From Mariannaea sp. PMI_226 (lineage: Eukaryota; Ascomycota; Sordariomycetes; Hypocreales; Nectriaceae), in NCBI GenBank assembly GCA_024336345.1, contig JANFOG010000004.1, forward strand, positions 3,410,001 through 3,474,000: 64,000 bases of DNA. The letters run 5' to 3'. The position numbers and the translations under genes were made by a program. How positions within the stretch are numbered: position 1 is the first letter of the stretch; each line of letters opens with the position of its first letter. This document shows, in pieces, positions 44,298-57,200 of the stretch. The notes below the pieces were generated by a model. It saw nothing but the letters and a program-made list of their open reading frames with translations, had not been told where the DNA came from and did not search any database.

Positions 44298-44987
44298 TCT
44301 CCTCTCCATTTCAAGGCAATCCGGCCGAAACTACCCACAGAAGGAGCTTTAGCCTGATGCAAGTCGAGAGGCAGCCTGAGCCACAATTACGACGAAAGGG
44401 CCTTGTTCCGTCCCCCCCAACTGGCCACGCCTTGAGACTCGCTGTAAAACTAGAAAATGTAGATCATGATGTTGCACCAACACTCTGAGACACCCGGAAA
44501 GAGTGGCTATCTTTCCAGTATGCCACACCAACAAGGCCGGCACGAGCCCTTTGATCCACCTCTCTACCCCAGGGCCCTGGAGTCTTGGATAGTTGGGGCG
44601 CTTCTTTATTGTCCTAACGAGAAACGTGGCTCCTGGATGAATCCCCGTTCTCCCCGGCAGAACTCGAAGAGCTGTGACCACTTAGGTATTAAGAGAAAAA
44701 GTGATGCTCTTCGTTAAAAGTAATTCGATACTCTATGGAAATGAGGCCGCAAATACAGGTTTTACACAAAAAGAGTCTAGATGACTATCATCAGATGATA
44801 TGAGATGCACAGATGCCCGGCAATAAACCCCCTTTCCTTCTAATAATAATGAAAGTCTAGTTCATGTGCGGTCATCTTTTATTCACCCGGGTGAACAGGG
44901 CTTACCCTTGGTCAGTCTCAAGACCAGGCAGGCCGCATCTTCAACGCCCGACTATCCCAAATGCAGTAGCATCCGCTTACCGCTCCT

Positions 44988-47247
44988 TTACGACCAGACA
45001 TCCTCCTATACGTCACATAGGTTAGCAATCGATAAATCCGTTGTTGAGTGAGAAGGATGTTTAATGCCCGCTTGGAGCAACATCGGTTGCAACGTACCTG
45101 GTATTGATTCGCCGCTCTCATATTTTTGACAATCTCCTCGCCCTTGGCCTCTGAGACTCCACGAGTCTCGGCGAGGATCTGCGCAAGGACAGTGTTCACT
45201 TCACGTGCCATGTTGGCTGCATCACCGCAAACATAAAAGTAGGCCTTCTTGGACAGCAATTCGCCCACAGTCTTTGATCGCTCCTTGAGACGATGTTGCA
45301 CATAAACCTTCTTGGAGCTTTGACGGGAGAAAGCGGTGATAAGCTCAAACTTGTCACCAAGAATCTTCTTGTATTCCTGTGTAACTTTGTTAGCATGTGC
45401 AATAAGAGAATAGTAGTCGGGGGAAAGAAAAGAAGAAAACAGTCTCCGCCATCCGTGATGAAACGTACCTCCCATTCTGACTCGTACATAAAATCCTCCT
45501 TGGCCTTTCGGCAACCGAAAAACAATAGCGTAGGTCCGACTTCGATACCGTCCTGGGCCTGCTTGGCTCGCTCTTGGACAAATGCGCGGAAAGGCGCAAC
45601 ACCAGTTCCTGGACCAACCATGATAATGGGTTTGCTAGGGTCCGAGGGGAGCTTAAAGTTGGAATGACGAACATGGACAGGAACACGGACACCATTGTAC
45701 TTGTTTCGAGGGCCGTTGATTTCGTAACTCTGACCGAAAGTGCTGATCGCGTCTCCATTCTGCTTTTGCTTCAGGGCGAGGAGGTAGTTGGTCGAAACAC
45801 CGCGGAATGGATCACCACGTCCAGGAATAACTTGTGACTCAACAACAGCAGTAACGGAAATCTTCTTAGGCTGAACCAAGGATGACGACGAGATCGAATA
45901 ATAACGAGGCTGGAGCTTTGTGATACCCTCAATGATGGCGGAGAATGGAATCTTAGTCCACTTCTCCCCCTTGCTGATAGATTCCAGGAAGCGAGCGATG
46001 TTATAGAAATGAGGGCTAGTCTTATCGTGGAAGTAATCTTTGTCGTTACCAAGGCGGGTCATCTCGGCCTTAACATCATCGTTGGGGGCAAAGGCGGCCA
46101 AAGTAGAGATGAACTGACGGGACAGAGGAGCGCAGATTTCGAGATGATACCGGAGAATAGCATCATAAGTCGTTGGCGTAGGGAAGGGTACCTTGGCGGT
46201 GGGCTCCAGAGCCTTGACACCAACAACGCTGTGCTGCTTGTCTTTGAGACCGAGGATATCAAGAAAGCGATCAACTTCTTCGCCAGGGTTGGTGGGCCAG
46301 ATAGCAATGTGATCGCCAGTCTCGTACTTGAGGTTCGAGCCGCTGATGTCCACATCCAAGTGGAGGCAGTTTCTGTCCTTGGTGCTGAAGAGTTCTCGGG
46401 ATTCGGCGAGGGGAGCAATGTAGGGATTGTGGGTGTTGAATGGACCCTTGGCATTATTTTCGAGGTGCATCTTGTTGGGCTCTCCGAGGTAGACATCAGC
46501 CGATTCATGGGTCAGATTGTCGCGATCTACGATGGCGAATGTAGGCTCATATACGGCTTCGCGCTCCTCGAGGCCAAGCTTCTCAGCGAGAGCTGCCCAC
46601 ATGGGATCCTTCCAAGCCAAGAAATCCTCTTCCATTGTGCCAGCGCCATCATCACCTTCACCAGCCTCGCCGATGCGGTGAGCGCCAAGCTTCTCAAGAG
46701 CCTTATTGACATTGCGGACCATAGAGTTGTAGTGTTCGTATGTATTGTTTCCAAGGCCAAATGCAACATAGTTGAGGTTGCCAAGAGGAACGTCGTTGCC
46801 TTCGGAGAAGGACACATCCTCACCGGTGATAAACTCGTTGAAGTCGACAGCGTTGTCGGTAGGCTCGCCCTCGCCGTAGGTGGCTAGGACGAACATGACG
46901 ACCTTGTCATTAGAGATGGCGTCCAGGTTATCGAAATCATATTCCTCAAGATCAGCGACCATAGTCTCGAGGCCAAAGCGGCTTTTGCCCTCTTTGGCCA
47001 GGCGAGACGCATAGTCCTCAGCGGTTCCAGTTTGAGAGCCGTAGAAGATGATACAATTCTTGCCGGACTCGTCCATCTTCTCGACTATATTCCTCGTGCG
47101 GCCGGGTTTGTTTCCATTGGTAGCGGCGAACGCGTTGGCATAGGGGTCCTTCTTGATGCCCCATACTTTTCCCTTGGTGAAGTATGCAAGTGTTCCCAGG
47201 AAGATTGCTCCCAGGACGATAACGTCCAACGTGTCAAGTTCGGCCAT
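44988..47247 (-). CDS. CPR1: NADPH-cytochrome P450 reductase
   Basis: Complement of join 44988-45005, 45098-45376, 45469-47247; 691 residues. This ER-membrane diflavin enzyme passes electrons from NADPH through FAD and FMN to cytochromes P450, including sterol 14-demethylase. A single N-terminal membrane anchor (about residues 8-25) is followed by the FMN-binding flavodoxin domain (FYGSQTGTAEDYA, near 68-80). The FAD domain has RYYSISSS near 446, and the NADPH region has GPGTGVAPFRAF near 540 and CGDAANMA. The chain ends DVWS, with the conserved aromatic Trp690 that stacks on FAD; this end comes from an 18-base last exon. The start is chosen for its near-ideal context (GCCACCATGG). All cofactor motifs are intact. 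Confidence 0.97.
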
Positions 47248-50200
47248 GGTGGCTCGGTCGAGGACGAGCACCTGGATGAGTGACTGCTTCAGAAATCGAG
47301 GAGAGCGGTGATGATAACGTCAATAGACGGGCCCAAACTGCCGTTGCAGGAACCGAGGTGGGAGGTGAAAGTCTCCTCGGATACGGTTTATTTAGAGTCG
47401 CCCGTAGATCGGCAACCGGAAAGGAGGCGGGGGAACAGTCAGCGCGGGATGTGGCGCAAGTTGACTAGGAGGCCATCAGCGAATGTGGCCGGGAGAGTGA
47501 ACGGCATTTCGGCCTCGGAGCAATATTTTTGAAGGGCCGGACTTACCAGTCTGGGACACGCCGACAACAAGGCAGGGTCCGATGGAGGGCTGTGGAAAGT
47601 ACCTACGTAGCACAGTAGCCCAGACGTGTAATCCCGACAATGATAGGAGGGGGAGGGGGAGGGGCGTTACTTGAGGCGGGAAAGATCGAATTTAATAGTC
47701 ACAAATCCAAAAAGGCCACGAGCGGCGATGGGCGTTTCTTAGCGGAATCGGACGGAGGCTCTATCAGGCGGAATCGGTCGTTGAGGACATGTGCGCGCGA
47801 CGTTGAGAGGTCCCCATGGGTTTGAACCCCGCCAGCAAACATTACCGGGATGCGGGCGAACCGCCAGATAGACGCCAGGTGGTTTTTTTTCTTCTCCAAT
47901 CTCCACCGTTCTAGCTCCGGCACAGGGCTACCAGGGGTGGTTATCTCTTGAACGAACGAGCCTCTATTTTCTAGCTTGTGAAGCACCGACGTACATACAA
48001 AAGTTACACACATAGGTAGTTTCCCTCAGGGTTGGATGATATTTTTTTGATCAGCGAACATTTCGTATGAATCGCTCTGCATTTGAGAACGGAAATGGAA
48101 TACAAGAGAATATGAAAGTTGCCAGCGGGAGCCGTGCTCGGCAGTTCTCTCATGGGCTGCCATTTCAGTTTGATTACATTCATTATACTATACCTATTTC
48201 CTCTCAATCGAACCTGTGCGCAGCTGCAAGGAGTTCGGACCTGGCCGTTGCTACCCGCAAGAGCGTGCATGTCGGTGGTGCCATGTTTTTTTTCCGTTGA
48301 GATTGTTGTCTTCTTGCCACCATCCACTCCGCGTGCGTGCCGGGGGCGGAGAAGCAAGGTTCCGGGGTTCCGAGGAAAACGAATACGCCCGTTCCCCACA
48401 GCCTATGAAAGCTGGGCTGCTGTCCCTCCTCAAGCTTCTCAATACTCAGCGAACCGATGTTGGTAGTTCCGAAAACTTAATGTTTCCTTCCGCCATCATT
48501 CAGACAACCAGACTCACACGTTTATCCCGACCGAATTTGGCTCCATTGGCTACAGTTACATTGACCGAAGGACTGGAATCTAGTCCCACTTGTTGGTCGA
48601 CATAAAGTGCATACATCTTCCTTACCTCCCTTTACAGGTGTGTACGTACCTATTGAGGTAGGGGAAGGATGCGGCGTCGAGCCTGTCTCGGGTAGGGCTA
48701 GTAAGGAAGGGCTACGTCCGACTTCCCGCTCCTATGGATACTAATAATAATTACCGTCTGTAACCAAGGTGAAATCAAGCTACTGGGGATGCGGGATTGC
48801 CTACTTCAGTATCCTTCAACATGTCGACAATGGCAACCGCATTCATACTTTTCTCTAAGAGGTAGGAAATCATAATAAACTAAAGGGCCATACTGAGGCC
48901 CAATCATCCTGAGCGAATTTCAGCGTTACTTGATAGCCAACTGGTACCTACCTAGGTAGCATTGGCAAGCCTAGACCTTTGACGACCGATTCCATCTGCT
49001 TGTAGTTAGGCCTATGGCAGCCAAGTCGTCCAACAGTCTCACGGAGCGCATGCGCCTAGAGATATTAAAAGTCTCCACTAACGGCCGAGAGAGTACCGCG
49101 ACCGGAAGATAACGATCGGCGCCGACTGTAGGACAGATTTTCGGAGACCGTTCGGCGCTTGGTCGGGTTAATCAAATACTTTCCCAGAGCAACGCAATTA
49201 GCAACAGTAACAAGGAAAGGTACTGACAGACGCCTGAATATATAAATAAGAGTAATATTAGGCATTGATGATATCTGTAACCATCACAGTATATATACCG
49301 TATAATTAGCGGTGCTTATTTTGCTCAGCTGACACATGTATGGATCTCAGGTGAGCTCAACGATGGCAGTGAGAATTACATTGGACGGGGTGCCAAACGA
49401 GGGTTGGCTACGGTACATATCGTCATGTACAAATGGTCATACAGGGTAAATTTCTATTTGAAGGTACAGCTCCCTGAGATTCGGCCGCCAACCTTATGGC
49501 CTTGAAGTCCATATACGATTTAGGGAGATGCTCATAGTATGCGGTGACGATGGTGACATGATTGCTTGATCTTCCTCCTTTACCTCAAGGTAAACGGATC
49601 GAGAATATGAGGCAACTTTCACCAGATCAGCAAGCCCAAGGCTCTGAGTATTTATCTTCAATAGCTGTGAAGTCTTAACAACAACATGAAGAATCTTATT
49701 TCTATTCATGACTTCCCACAAGGGATGGGGATACCGAAACAGCTGATCGGACGCCTCCTTTTCCTGTCAATATGCGCGGCAGAGGCATGTAAATCTGTTC
49801 CAATGAAACGGGAGGCCAGTGCAAGTGTCGATTGTTGGCTGAATCCAGCCATGACTGGCTGTCAGGAGACAAGCTGAAAAAATACCAGCTGGTAATATTG
49901 ATTACTGTCGTTCAACAATACCACAGCGCGGACCACTTGCGTGGCAATGCATTATAGGTACCTATAGGAAGAAGGAACATAGCTCAGCCTCTAACAGCTA
50001 TTGACAAGCAGAATGAAGCTCTGATTAACTGCTGGAACGTTTGTTTTTCGTGCATTTTTCTTGCGTGGCTCTTCTTTTAAGAAATTTCTACAAAGTTTAA
50101 ACAAAAAAATATAGTCTACATGACGACCGGGTGAGGTGCGCTGCCCTTGCTTTATTGAAGTAACGTCGACATGGTTGCGCCCCCAAATCGTCACTGTGAA

Positions 50201-51260
50201 GATTGTGGATACCTGACGGAACAGTTTCATGGGCTCTGCGTGGTGATGGAGGGTGGGCGGCCTGACGCTAAAAAAGAAAAAAGGTCTCACTCTGCCAGGG
50301 CGCCGTGCCATCTATCCACCATCACGAAGCCTTCGCTGTCGTCTAACTCGTCCTCAGGCGCCCTTCAAAAGTATTAGACAAGATCTCAACCCCAGACTGA
50401 CCCCTTTCTTCGTAGCCAATGGGTCGTCACCCGTAGCCCAGCGTCTGCCCATGGAGGGCAGCACGTCGCTGATAGGTTGTGGCCCTTGCAGATGTACATG
50501 GATTCAGATGATTGATGGGAGAATCGAAGCCCAAGTCCAAGCCTGGGATCCCGAAATGCCAGATAGGCAAAAATTTGGCGGATGATGGCTGGCAAGTTGA
50601 GCACACGCGCACGCACTCTCCCGCATCTCCATCCCGCGGCCGCTCCCTTGCCAGCTCCCTCGCCCGTGCCGTAATAAATGTAATAGACCGATCCGACGGT
50701 CTTCCGTAGACGGTCGACGGTGGACCAGAAGCGAATTCGCAGCCGCCGTCATCTCTCGTCTCCCTTGCTCCAAAGGTCCAGTCCGTCCCTTTTCACAGAA
50801 GGGAGGAACAGAGAGTTGGATGAATCCGCCCACAGCAACAAGCACCAAGCACCAAGCTTTAAGCACCAAGCTCTGGACCCAGACGGTAGCGTCATTCATT
50901 CGCAACAAGATTGACTGCCCTGGCGACGGTTGGTTGCCCTTTGGCTCTTAAAACTTAATTATCACCTTGCACTCATAGATTGGCTTGTCGTTGTTGGATT
51001 CTTTTATATTCTTTCCACCCTATCCTTCTCCTTCCCAAAGCTGCTTGCGGGCCTCGCCTTCGCTTTGGGCACCTGAGTGGTGTGTGTTGTTCGCTTTCTT
51101 TCTCCAGACCCGGTCCGGGGGACCCAGCTTCTTCTTGCTAGCTCTCTCTCGCTCGCTCGCTCACTCACTTCACCTTTACCTTGATACAGACAGCGTGGTC
51201 ACCTGGAATCAACAAAACTACGTCCTAAGATCATGGGCCTGCGGCTGAACCCGAGTTGAA
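47248..51260. promoter_or_regulatory. 4-kb divergent spacer, P450 reductase / PAG1
   Basis: No gene is supported; ORFs up to 134 codons overlap in several frames and lack domains. The reductase promoter and leader should occupy the first several hundred bases. From about 50,950 the plus strand becomes C/T-rich (CTCTCTCGCTCGCTCGCTCACTC near 51,141-51,165), fitting the PAG1 core promoter and leader. A TACCTACCTAGGTAGC word is at 48944-48959 and AAGCACCAAGC repeats lie at 50839-50872. Confidence 0.45.
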
Positions 51261-54200
51261 ATGGGTGAGTGAATCTGGGCTATAAACGTGACCCTCCAAC
51301 TTGGGCTTCCCGCCCCTCCCCTCCCTTACCCCCTCCGCCGCACGCCGCGCTGCCTTGTGTTGCGCTTTGCTTGGAATGCTCTCCTTGCGATACAGCAATG
51401 CAGAGCTTCCGTGCTTAACCTGGCTGGGTGCACCTGCGATTCGAGCTAGCTCTGCAGCTATTTCTTTCGCAATCAACGTCGATGCTCTTGGCTGGATAGA
51501 GGAAACATCATCACTAACCAACCTGTGTGATACCAAGTAGTGCCGTCGCAGCCGCTGCCGGACCACCTGCAGGATCCGCTCAGATTCTCGCCACGGTCCG
51601 TTTCAAGACTTGATGAGGAGGATGAGAGTGAAACCAGCTGGGACCGAACCCTGCGTCCAGCGATCGACCCGCCGTATCGCCCTACACACTCGCGCGAATC
51701 GTCCGCCGACAAGACGTCACAACCACCGCCGACATTAACATCGCCGCGCATTCACATCCCCCACGCTAGAGCTGTCATTGGGGGCGTTGTCGAGCGAGTG
51801 GTCGATCCCAAGAGCGTCGCCTACGGCCACCACCGCCAGACCTCTATTGTCCACGGGATCCAACATTCGAGAAATGGCAGTCTGGCAAGCACCAAGTCGA
51901 GTCCGCTTAGTCCGCAAATGATTGCTGCCGCTGGTGGAAGCCTCGAACGTCTTGATATGCAGTCGGTAGCTGGCCGCCTCGAAGGCGATGGCGGTTATCC
52001 CTCTCGGCCGCCTACAGCTCTGTCTGGGGCTACCGCCGTCCAGATGGAGCGCTCTGGCTCATCGGCTGACCTATCAGCCCAAGGCGCAACTCAGCGCAAA
52101 CTTGAACGTGTGCACAGCAAATCGAGACGTGACCAGGGAGCTCACCATAACCACCCATCCCGCCATTATAAAGATGAACCTAAAACGGTTGGGGAGTTTG
52201 CCCTGCACGTCCTATTTACTGCAGTCAGTACCTGAATCCTACTCTAACTACTGTCTTCAAATGTCTGACCCTTTTGCAGTTCATCGCACAGGCCGAGGAA
52301 AAGCTCACAGAATGTATCACGGTGCCCTTCGACCCCGAACCCGACATCGAGCAAATCTGCGGACCTGGCGTTGATCCAGGATTCGACCAAGCAATCGTTG
52401 CGCTCGGCCATATCGCAAGACCGCGACCAAAAGCCCTGATTGATTCCATGATGCTCTGGAGGAAAAGCAAAAGTGATGCTGCCAACGAAGCTCGGAATCA
52501 ACTTCAGCAACAGCGTCCGCTATTGCCGGGAGGCCCTCTCCTCCGAAGGAACACCGAACCAATGCAAGCAGGAGCCAGCTCTGACAGCGTGCCTAACCTC
52601 GCTGCGAAACAAGAGTTCGTTGCCCAGGCCGAACGCCGATCTACAGTTTCCATATATATCTTATGCAGGGTCCTACTTGAGGTGATATGCCAGAGCAGCC
52701 TGTCTCTTCTCACACCAGAGATGGAGGACAAGCTAGAAACCATCATTTTCGGACAGTTGCGGATTGCGGATACGGAGCAATTGATGACCTCAGCCTTGAA
52801 GCTCTCCAATTGGAACTTGTTTGCGCAACTCCTTGGTCATATGAGTGGTCTCAACTTTGTTAGTGTCACCAGGAGATATCTCGAAGATTTGGAGAGTTCC
52901 CTCCAGGAGCGAGTTGCGAAAAGTCAGATATCGTCCTCCGGTCGGGATGCTGAAGCCAAAGTTGAACTTGTCTTGGGCGGCATGAAGCATCTTAAAATCA
53001 AGATTTCGCCAGAGGAGTCATGGGAGCAGTCGTGTGACTTCCTCATCTCCCTGGGTCGCTTGTTCAACAAATCCCATGGGCAAAGGGTGAAATCGGCATT
53101 CTGCCAGATCCTCGATATGCTTCTTCTGCGAATAGCTGCAAAGGCCAGCAACAGTCACTTTATACATCCAAAGTGGGCAGAGGTGATTTCTGCCATTGGC
53201 CCTCGTCTCGCGCAAATGTTCATGAAACCACGACACTGGACATTTGCCTTCCCTCTCACGGCGACTTTGCTCTGTGTGTCAACACCCGATAATTTTGGCT
53301 CTCAGTGGCTACAGCTCATCCTGCCCTTGCAAACCAAAATCAAGGATCGCATGACCAAACCCCTCTGCCTCCAGGTAATTTCTCGATTGCTATGGACGTA
53401 TCTCTACCGCCAAAATGATACCCTTCAAACCTCCATCCGTAAGATTGAGGAGGTTATGAAACTAGTCCTCCCTACATCAAAACGCAGTCTGGTAGCGACA
53501 GACACTGTTTGCACCGAGCCCTTAATTCAGATCATTCGTCTGATTGGCTTCAAATATCCAGAGTACTGTTTCCGTACTATTATCTTCCCGCTGATCAACG
53601 CCGAGCTTTTTACTTCCAACAACAACCTCCGAGTTGAGCAACTAGATCCTGATAGAGTCGTCATCGGTATCAGGGCTTTCTTATACATCATGTCTGACTT
53701 GGAGAAGGGAGAGCAGGGCCGACCACCCTTCCCTCAAGCATACGAATCAACTGCCAATCTCACAGATAGAGCAGTTGTTTCCCCTGTCGTGTCTTCGCCT
53801 CGTGAATCGCCCTTGTCGAACCCTAAGACTGCTCCAAAAGAAGAATATGTCACGCGGCCTGTGCTCACTCATGTCCTGACTGACAGCGTTCGGGAATTCT
53901 ATCACAAGTTTTGCGAGATTCTGGGCAAAATTACCATCATCTGCGATAATACCTTTGGCGGCCAAGCCGCGTTGGACGAAAAATTCAACAGCCCCGGCCC
54001 CAAGACCCCCATCACTGAGTCTTTCACTTTCTCTCGCAAAGATGACCACCAGAATGCCGCCGATCAGAAACAAGCCTTCTACGAGCTCCTCCATGTCGCG
54101 GTCCAGGCGTTGCCCCGATGTCTTTCGGCTGACATTCCTTTCAATTCGTTGATTAATCTGCTTTGTACAGGCACAGCGCATGTGCAATCGAATATTGCCA

Positions 54201-57200
54201 CCTCCTCAGCCAATTCTCTCAAGGCAATTGCTCGCCAGTCTCACGCTCAGCAAGTGACTATGGGTTTTGCTCGGTTTATCTTCAATTTTGATGACCGTTA
54301 CTCAACAATGTCGGATGGTGGAATGTTAGGTCATAGTCACATCGAGAACACACTAAGACTATACGTCGAATTGTTACAAATATGGATTGAGGAAATTAAG
54401 CAAAAGAGCAGAGACGCCTCCGTAGATACGTCTGAGGTCAGTTCCTCGGATAAGAGGGCCCTCAAGCTGGACCTTTCCAGTATTTGGGCTGAGGTCGATC
54501 AAGCGGAAGCTCATGGGCTGTTCTTCCTTTGCTCACAATCCCGAAGAGTTCGTTACTTTGCAGTTACAGTCCTCAGGCTCATTGTCGAGTTCGATATCGC
54601 TCTTGGAAAAGATGTCTCAGAAGAGAAAGAAGCAACCAGACTCATTGATATTCTTGAGAATGACTCTAGCAAGGTAATGGAGTTCAACGACGAACAGCTC
54701 TCGGTGGCAGAACGCAGCAGATTGCAACTTGGCTTACAGAATACGAACAAAGGAGCATTGGTCGAACTATGTGCCAGTGACGTCTCGTACGATGCTACTT
54801 TGTGGTTCAAGGTATTCCCGAATCTTATTCGAATTGCCTTCGAAAAATGTCCGTTCACGGTCACCATTTGTCGAGACCTTATTTGCAACCGCATCTTGCA
54901 GATGTACAAGGCGATTGTCGTGCTCTCCGAGCCAGCACGACCAACTTACTATAACGGCGATCCAGGAAGTGCACGTTTGCCTCTAAGATCTGCTGCCACT
55001 GCTCATCCAGAAGTCATGGTAGAACAGTGGAAACTGTACCTCATATTTGCTTGCACCAGCCTTGCAGATCCAGGGGCTGCCCCGGCCCCCCAGGATCCTC
55101 AGCACATTCGGAAAAACTCGAAGTCCATGTCAAAAGATAAGATTGTCACAGCCCGGACACTTTTCAAGTACTTGATTCCTCTGCTGTCCGTCTCGTCGGG
55201 TTCCGTTCGGGACGCGGTTGTTACTGCCATGGGCTCCATCAACATACACATTTACCGAACTCTGCTCGAAGAACTCCAGGGTCAAGTCTCTCGATGCAAT
55301 GACGAAGCACGTGCCAGGATGCACCAGAGAACAAATAGTAACCCCCGGAGGAATCGCAAGATGGATCTGCTCAGGACGGAAATCACTCATGTCTTCAAGC
55401 TGACGTCTCATTTTCTCAAGGAGCCGGAGGTCTACAATGCAGAGTTCTACCTTGCCACCCTTACTTCTTATACCAAGGATCTGAAGCTATTTCTCATGGA
55501 TGGAGAGGTTCAAATGGACTGGGAATTTCAGAAGCTGCGGAGACATTATTGTGGTTTGATGGAAACACTATTTGATGCCGTGAGCAGAACCCAAGACCCG
55601 TCGAGATGGATGACGTTCGAATCTCGAAAGTCTGCGTTCTCGCTCATGGAGGATTGGTGCGGATTTTCGCCCAACCAAAACCAGATTCGCGCACGAGAGG
55701 ACACGATGCGTCAATCCATCATTGACCAGCAGACCCTGAATGAGCGAGGTACTGTTACGGCAGCAATGGAGATTGAGAAGAGGAATTTAAGGACTGCAGC
55801 CCTGAGCGCCATGGCAGCCTTGTGCGGAGGTTCTATCAGCGTCACCACTGAGAGCGGCGTTGTCCTACAATTCGATATCAGACGGATGTTGGCCTGGATA
55901 GACTCCATTTTCAACTCAGGCAGTGACCGAATGAATGTGATTGGGAGGAGGGCATTACGGAACTTGATCATCCACAACCAGGAGTACCCCTACTTGATGG
56001 AACATTGCATTGCGCGATGTTATCTTGCCACCGTTCCCAAGGTACTTGAAAGCTATTTTTCGGTTATCACGCAGGTCCTTCAGGATCACATTGACTACCC
56101 GTGCCCTTTCTGGAAGCTCCTGGGTCTCTGTCTCTTCACTCTGGGTAGTGATCAGAGCGATATTCGTTCGAAATCATCGACGGTCCTCCGATCCCTTGAA
56201 GCCCGGCAGCAACGCAATTCCAAAGTTCAAGACTTCGATATCAGCATTTCCGACAAGACACAAGCTGTGTATAAATTAGCCCAATTCGAGATATCGAAGC
56301 GTTTTGCCAAGCAGCACACAGAGCTAGCGTTCTACATCTTTTCCGAGTTCACATTGTACTTCAAGGAGCTGCAACCTGCTGCTCAACGAAATGTGGTTGC
56401 GGTGGTATTGCCTTGGATTCAGGCGATTGAGCTCAATCTGGATCCAAATGGCGGTCCTACAGCACAATCCTATGTCCTCCTTGCCAACTTGCTAGAGATC
56501 ACGATCAAATCCAGCGGATCCCTGCATAATGAAGTGCAAGCTCTTTGGCAAGCGCTTGCTACCGGGCCCCATCCCGGCAATGTTCGTTTGGTCCTCGACT
56601 TTATCATGCAACTCTGCCTAGAACGGCGTGAACAGAATTTTGTTGGATATGCAAAGCAGATCATCGTCTTCTTGTCTGCTACTAACAGCACCTTGAGCGC
56701 CAAGGTCATTGACTATCTTTTAATGCATGTCACACCCAAAGCTATGGTCCCCCATGAGAAGAGAGACGCAGTTCCTCCACCACCAGATATCGCTCTCCTC
56801 CCTTACTGTGCAGACTTGGGTGAAGCTTTGCCAATGGGTACTAAGCAGGCCGGTTTCTCCCTAGGGCAACTGTCATTGATCTTACTCGTTGATCTGATGG
56901 TATCTCCAGTCAACCTCAATCTAGAGAAGATCCCGCTCATCCTTCAGGTTGTCACTGTCTTGTGGGACCACTATACACCCCTGGTTCAAGAACAAGCTCG
57001 TGAGATGCTGGTGCATCTGATCCATGAACTGGTCATCTCACAAATCGACGATCAAATGCATGACCTGGACAAGAAACGAATTGAAGATCTGGTTGATCTT
57101 ATCCGCCGACACGACCGTTCCGTTGTTTGGGGATACGAGGATAGCAGTGGCAAGGTGGATGACCCTGACAACAAGGTGCCCCCAGGCATGGAGTTTCTTG

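Larger units (their letters stand above)
40318..44987. other. 4.7-kb spacer: RRM-gene leader, MITE-like element, reductase 3' flank
   Basis: No coding gene is supported. The part from 40,318 to about 41,600 looks like the promoter and a multi-intron leader of the RRM gene: the minus strand is C/T-rich and carries several GTAAGT donors. The rest has a 291-bp inverted-repeat element at 43851-44141, 23 As at 44275-44297, and short incoherent ORFs. From about 44,600 to 44,987 it is the 3' flank of the P450 reductase gene. Confidence 0.45.

Noticed and set aside
46009..46887. 292-codon plus-strand ORF
   Set aside because: It is antisense to the P450 reductase, whose conserved domains fully explain the minus strand. 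Long antisense frames are common opposite genes with strong third-position C bias.
50504..50908. 134-codon minus-strand ORF in the reductase/PAG1 spacer
   Set aside because: It overlaps other equally long frames and has no conserved features.
50985..51248. 87-codon ORF upstream of PAG1
   Set aside because: It translates the pyrimidine-rich leader into Leu/Ser/Phe runs, and it starts just before the probable PAG1 first exon.
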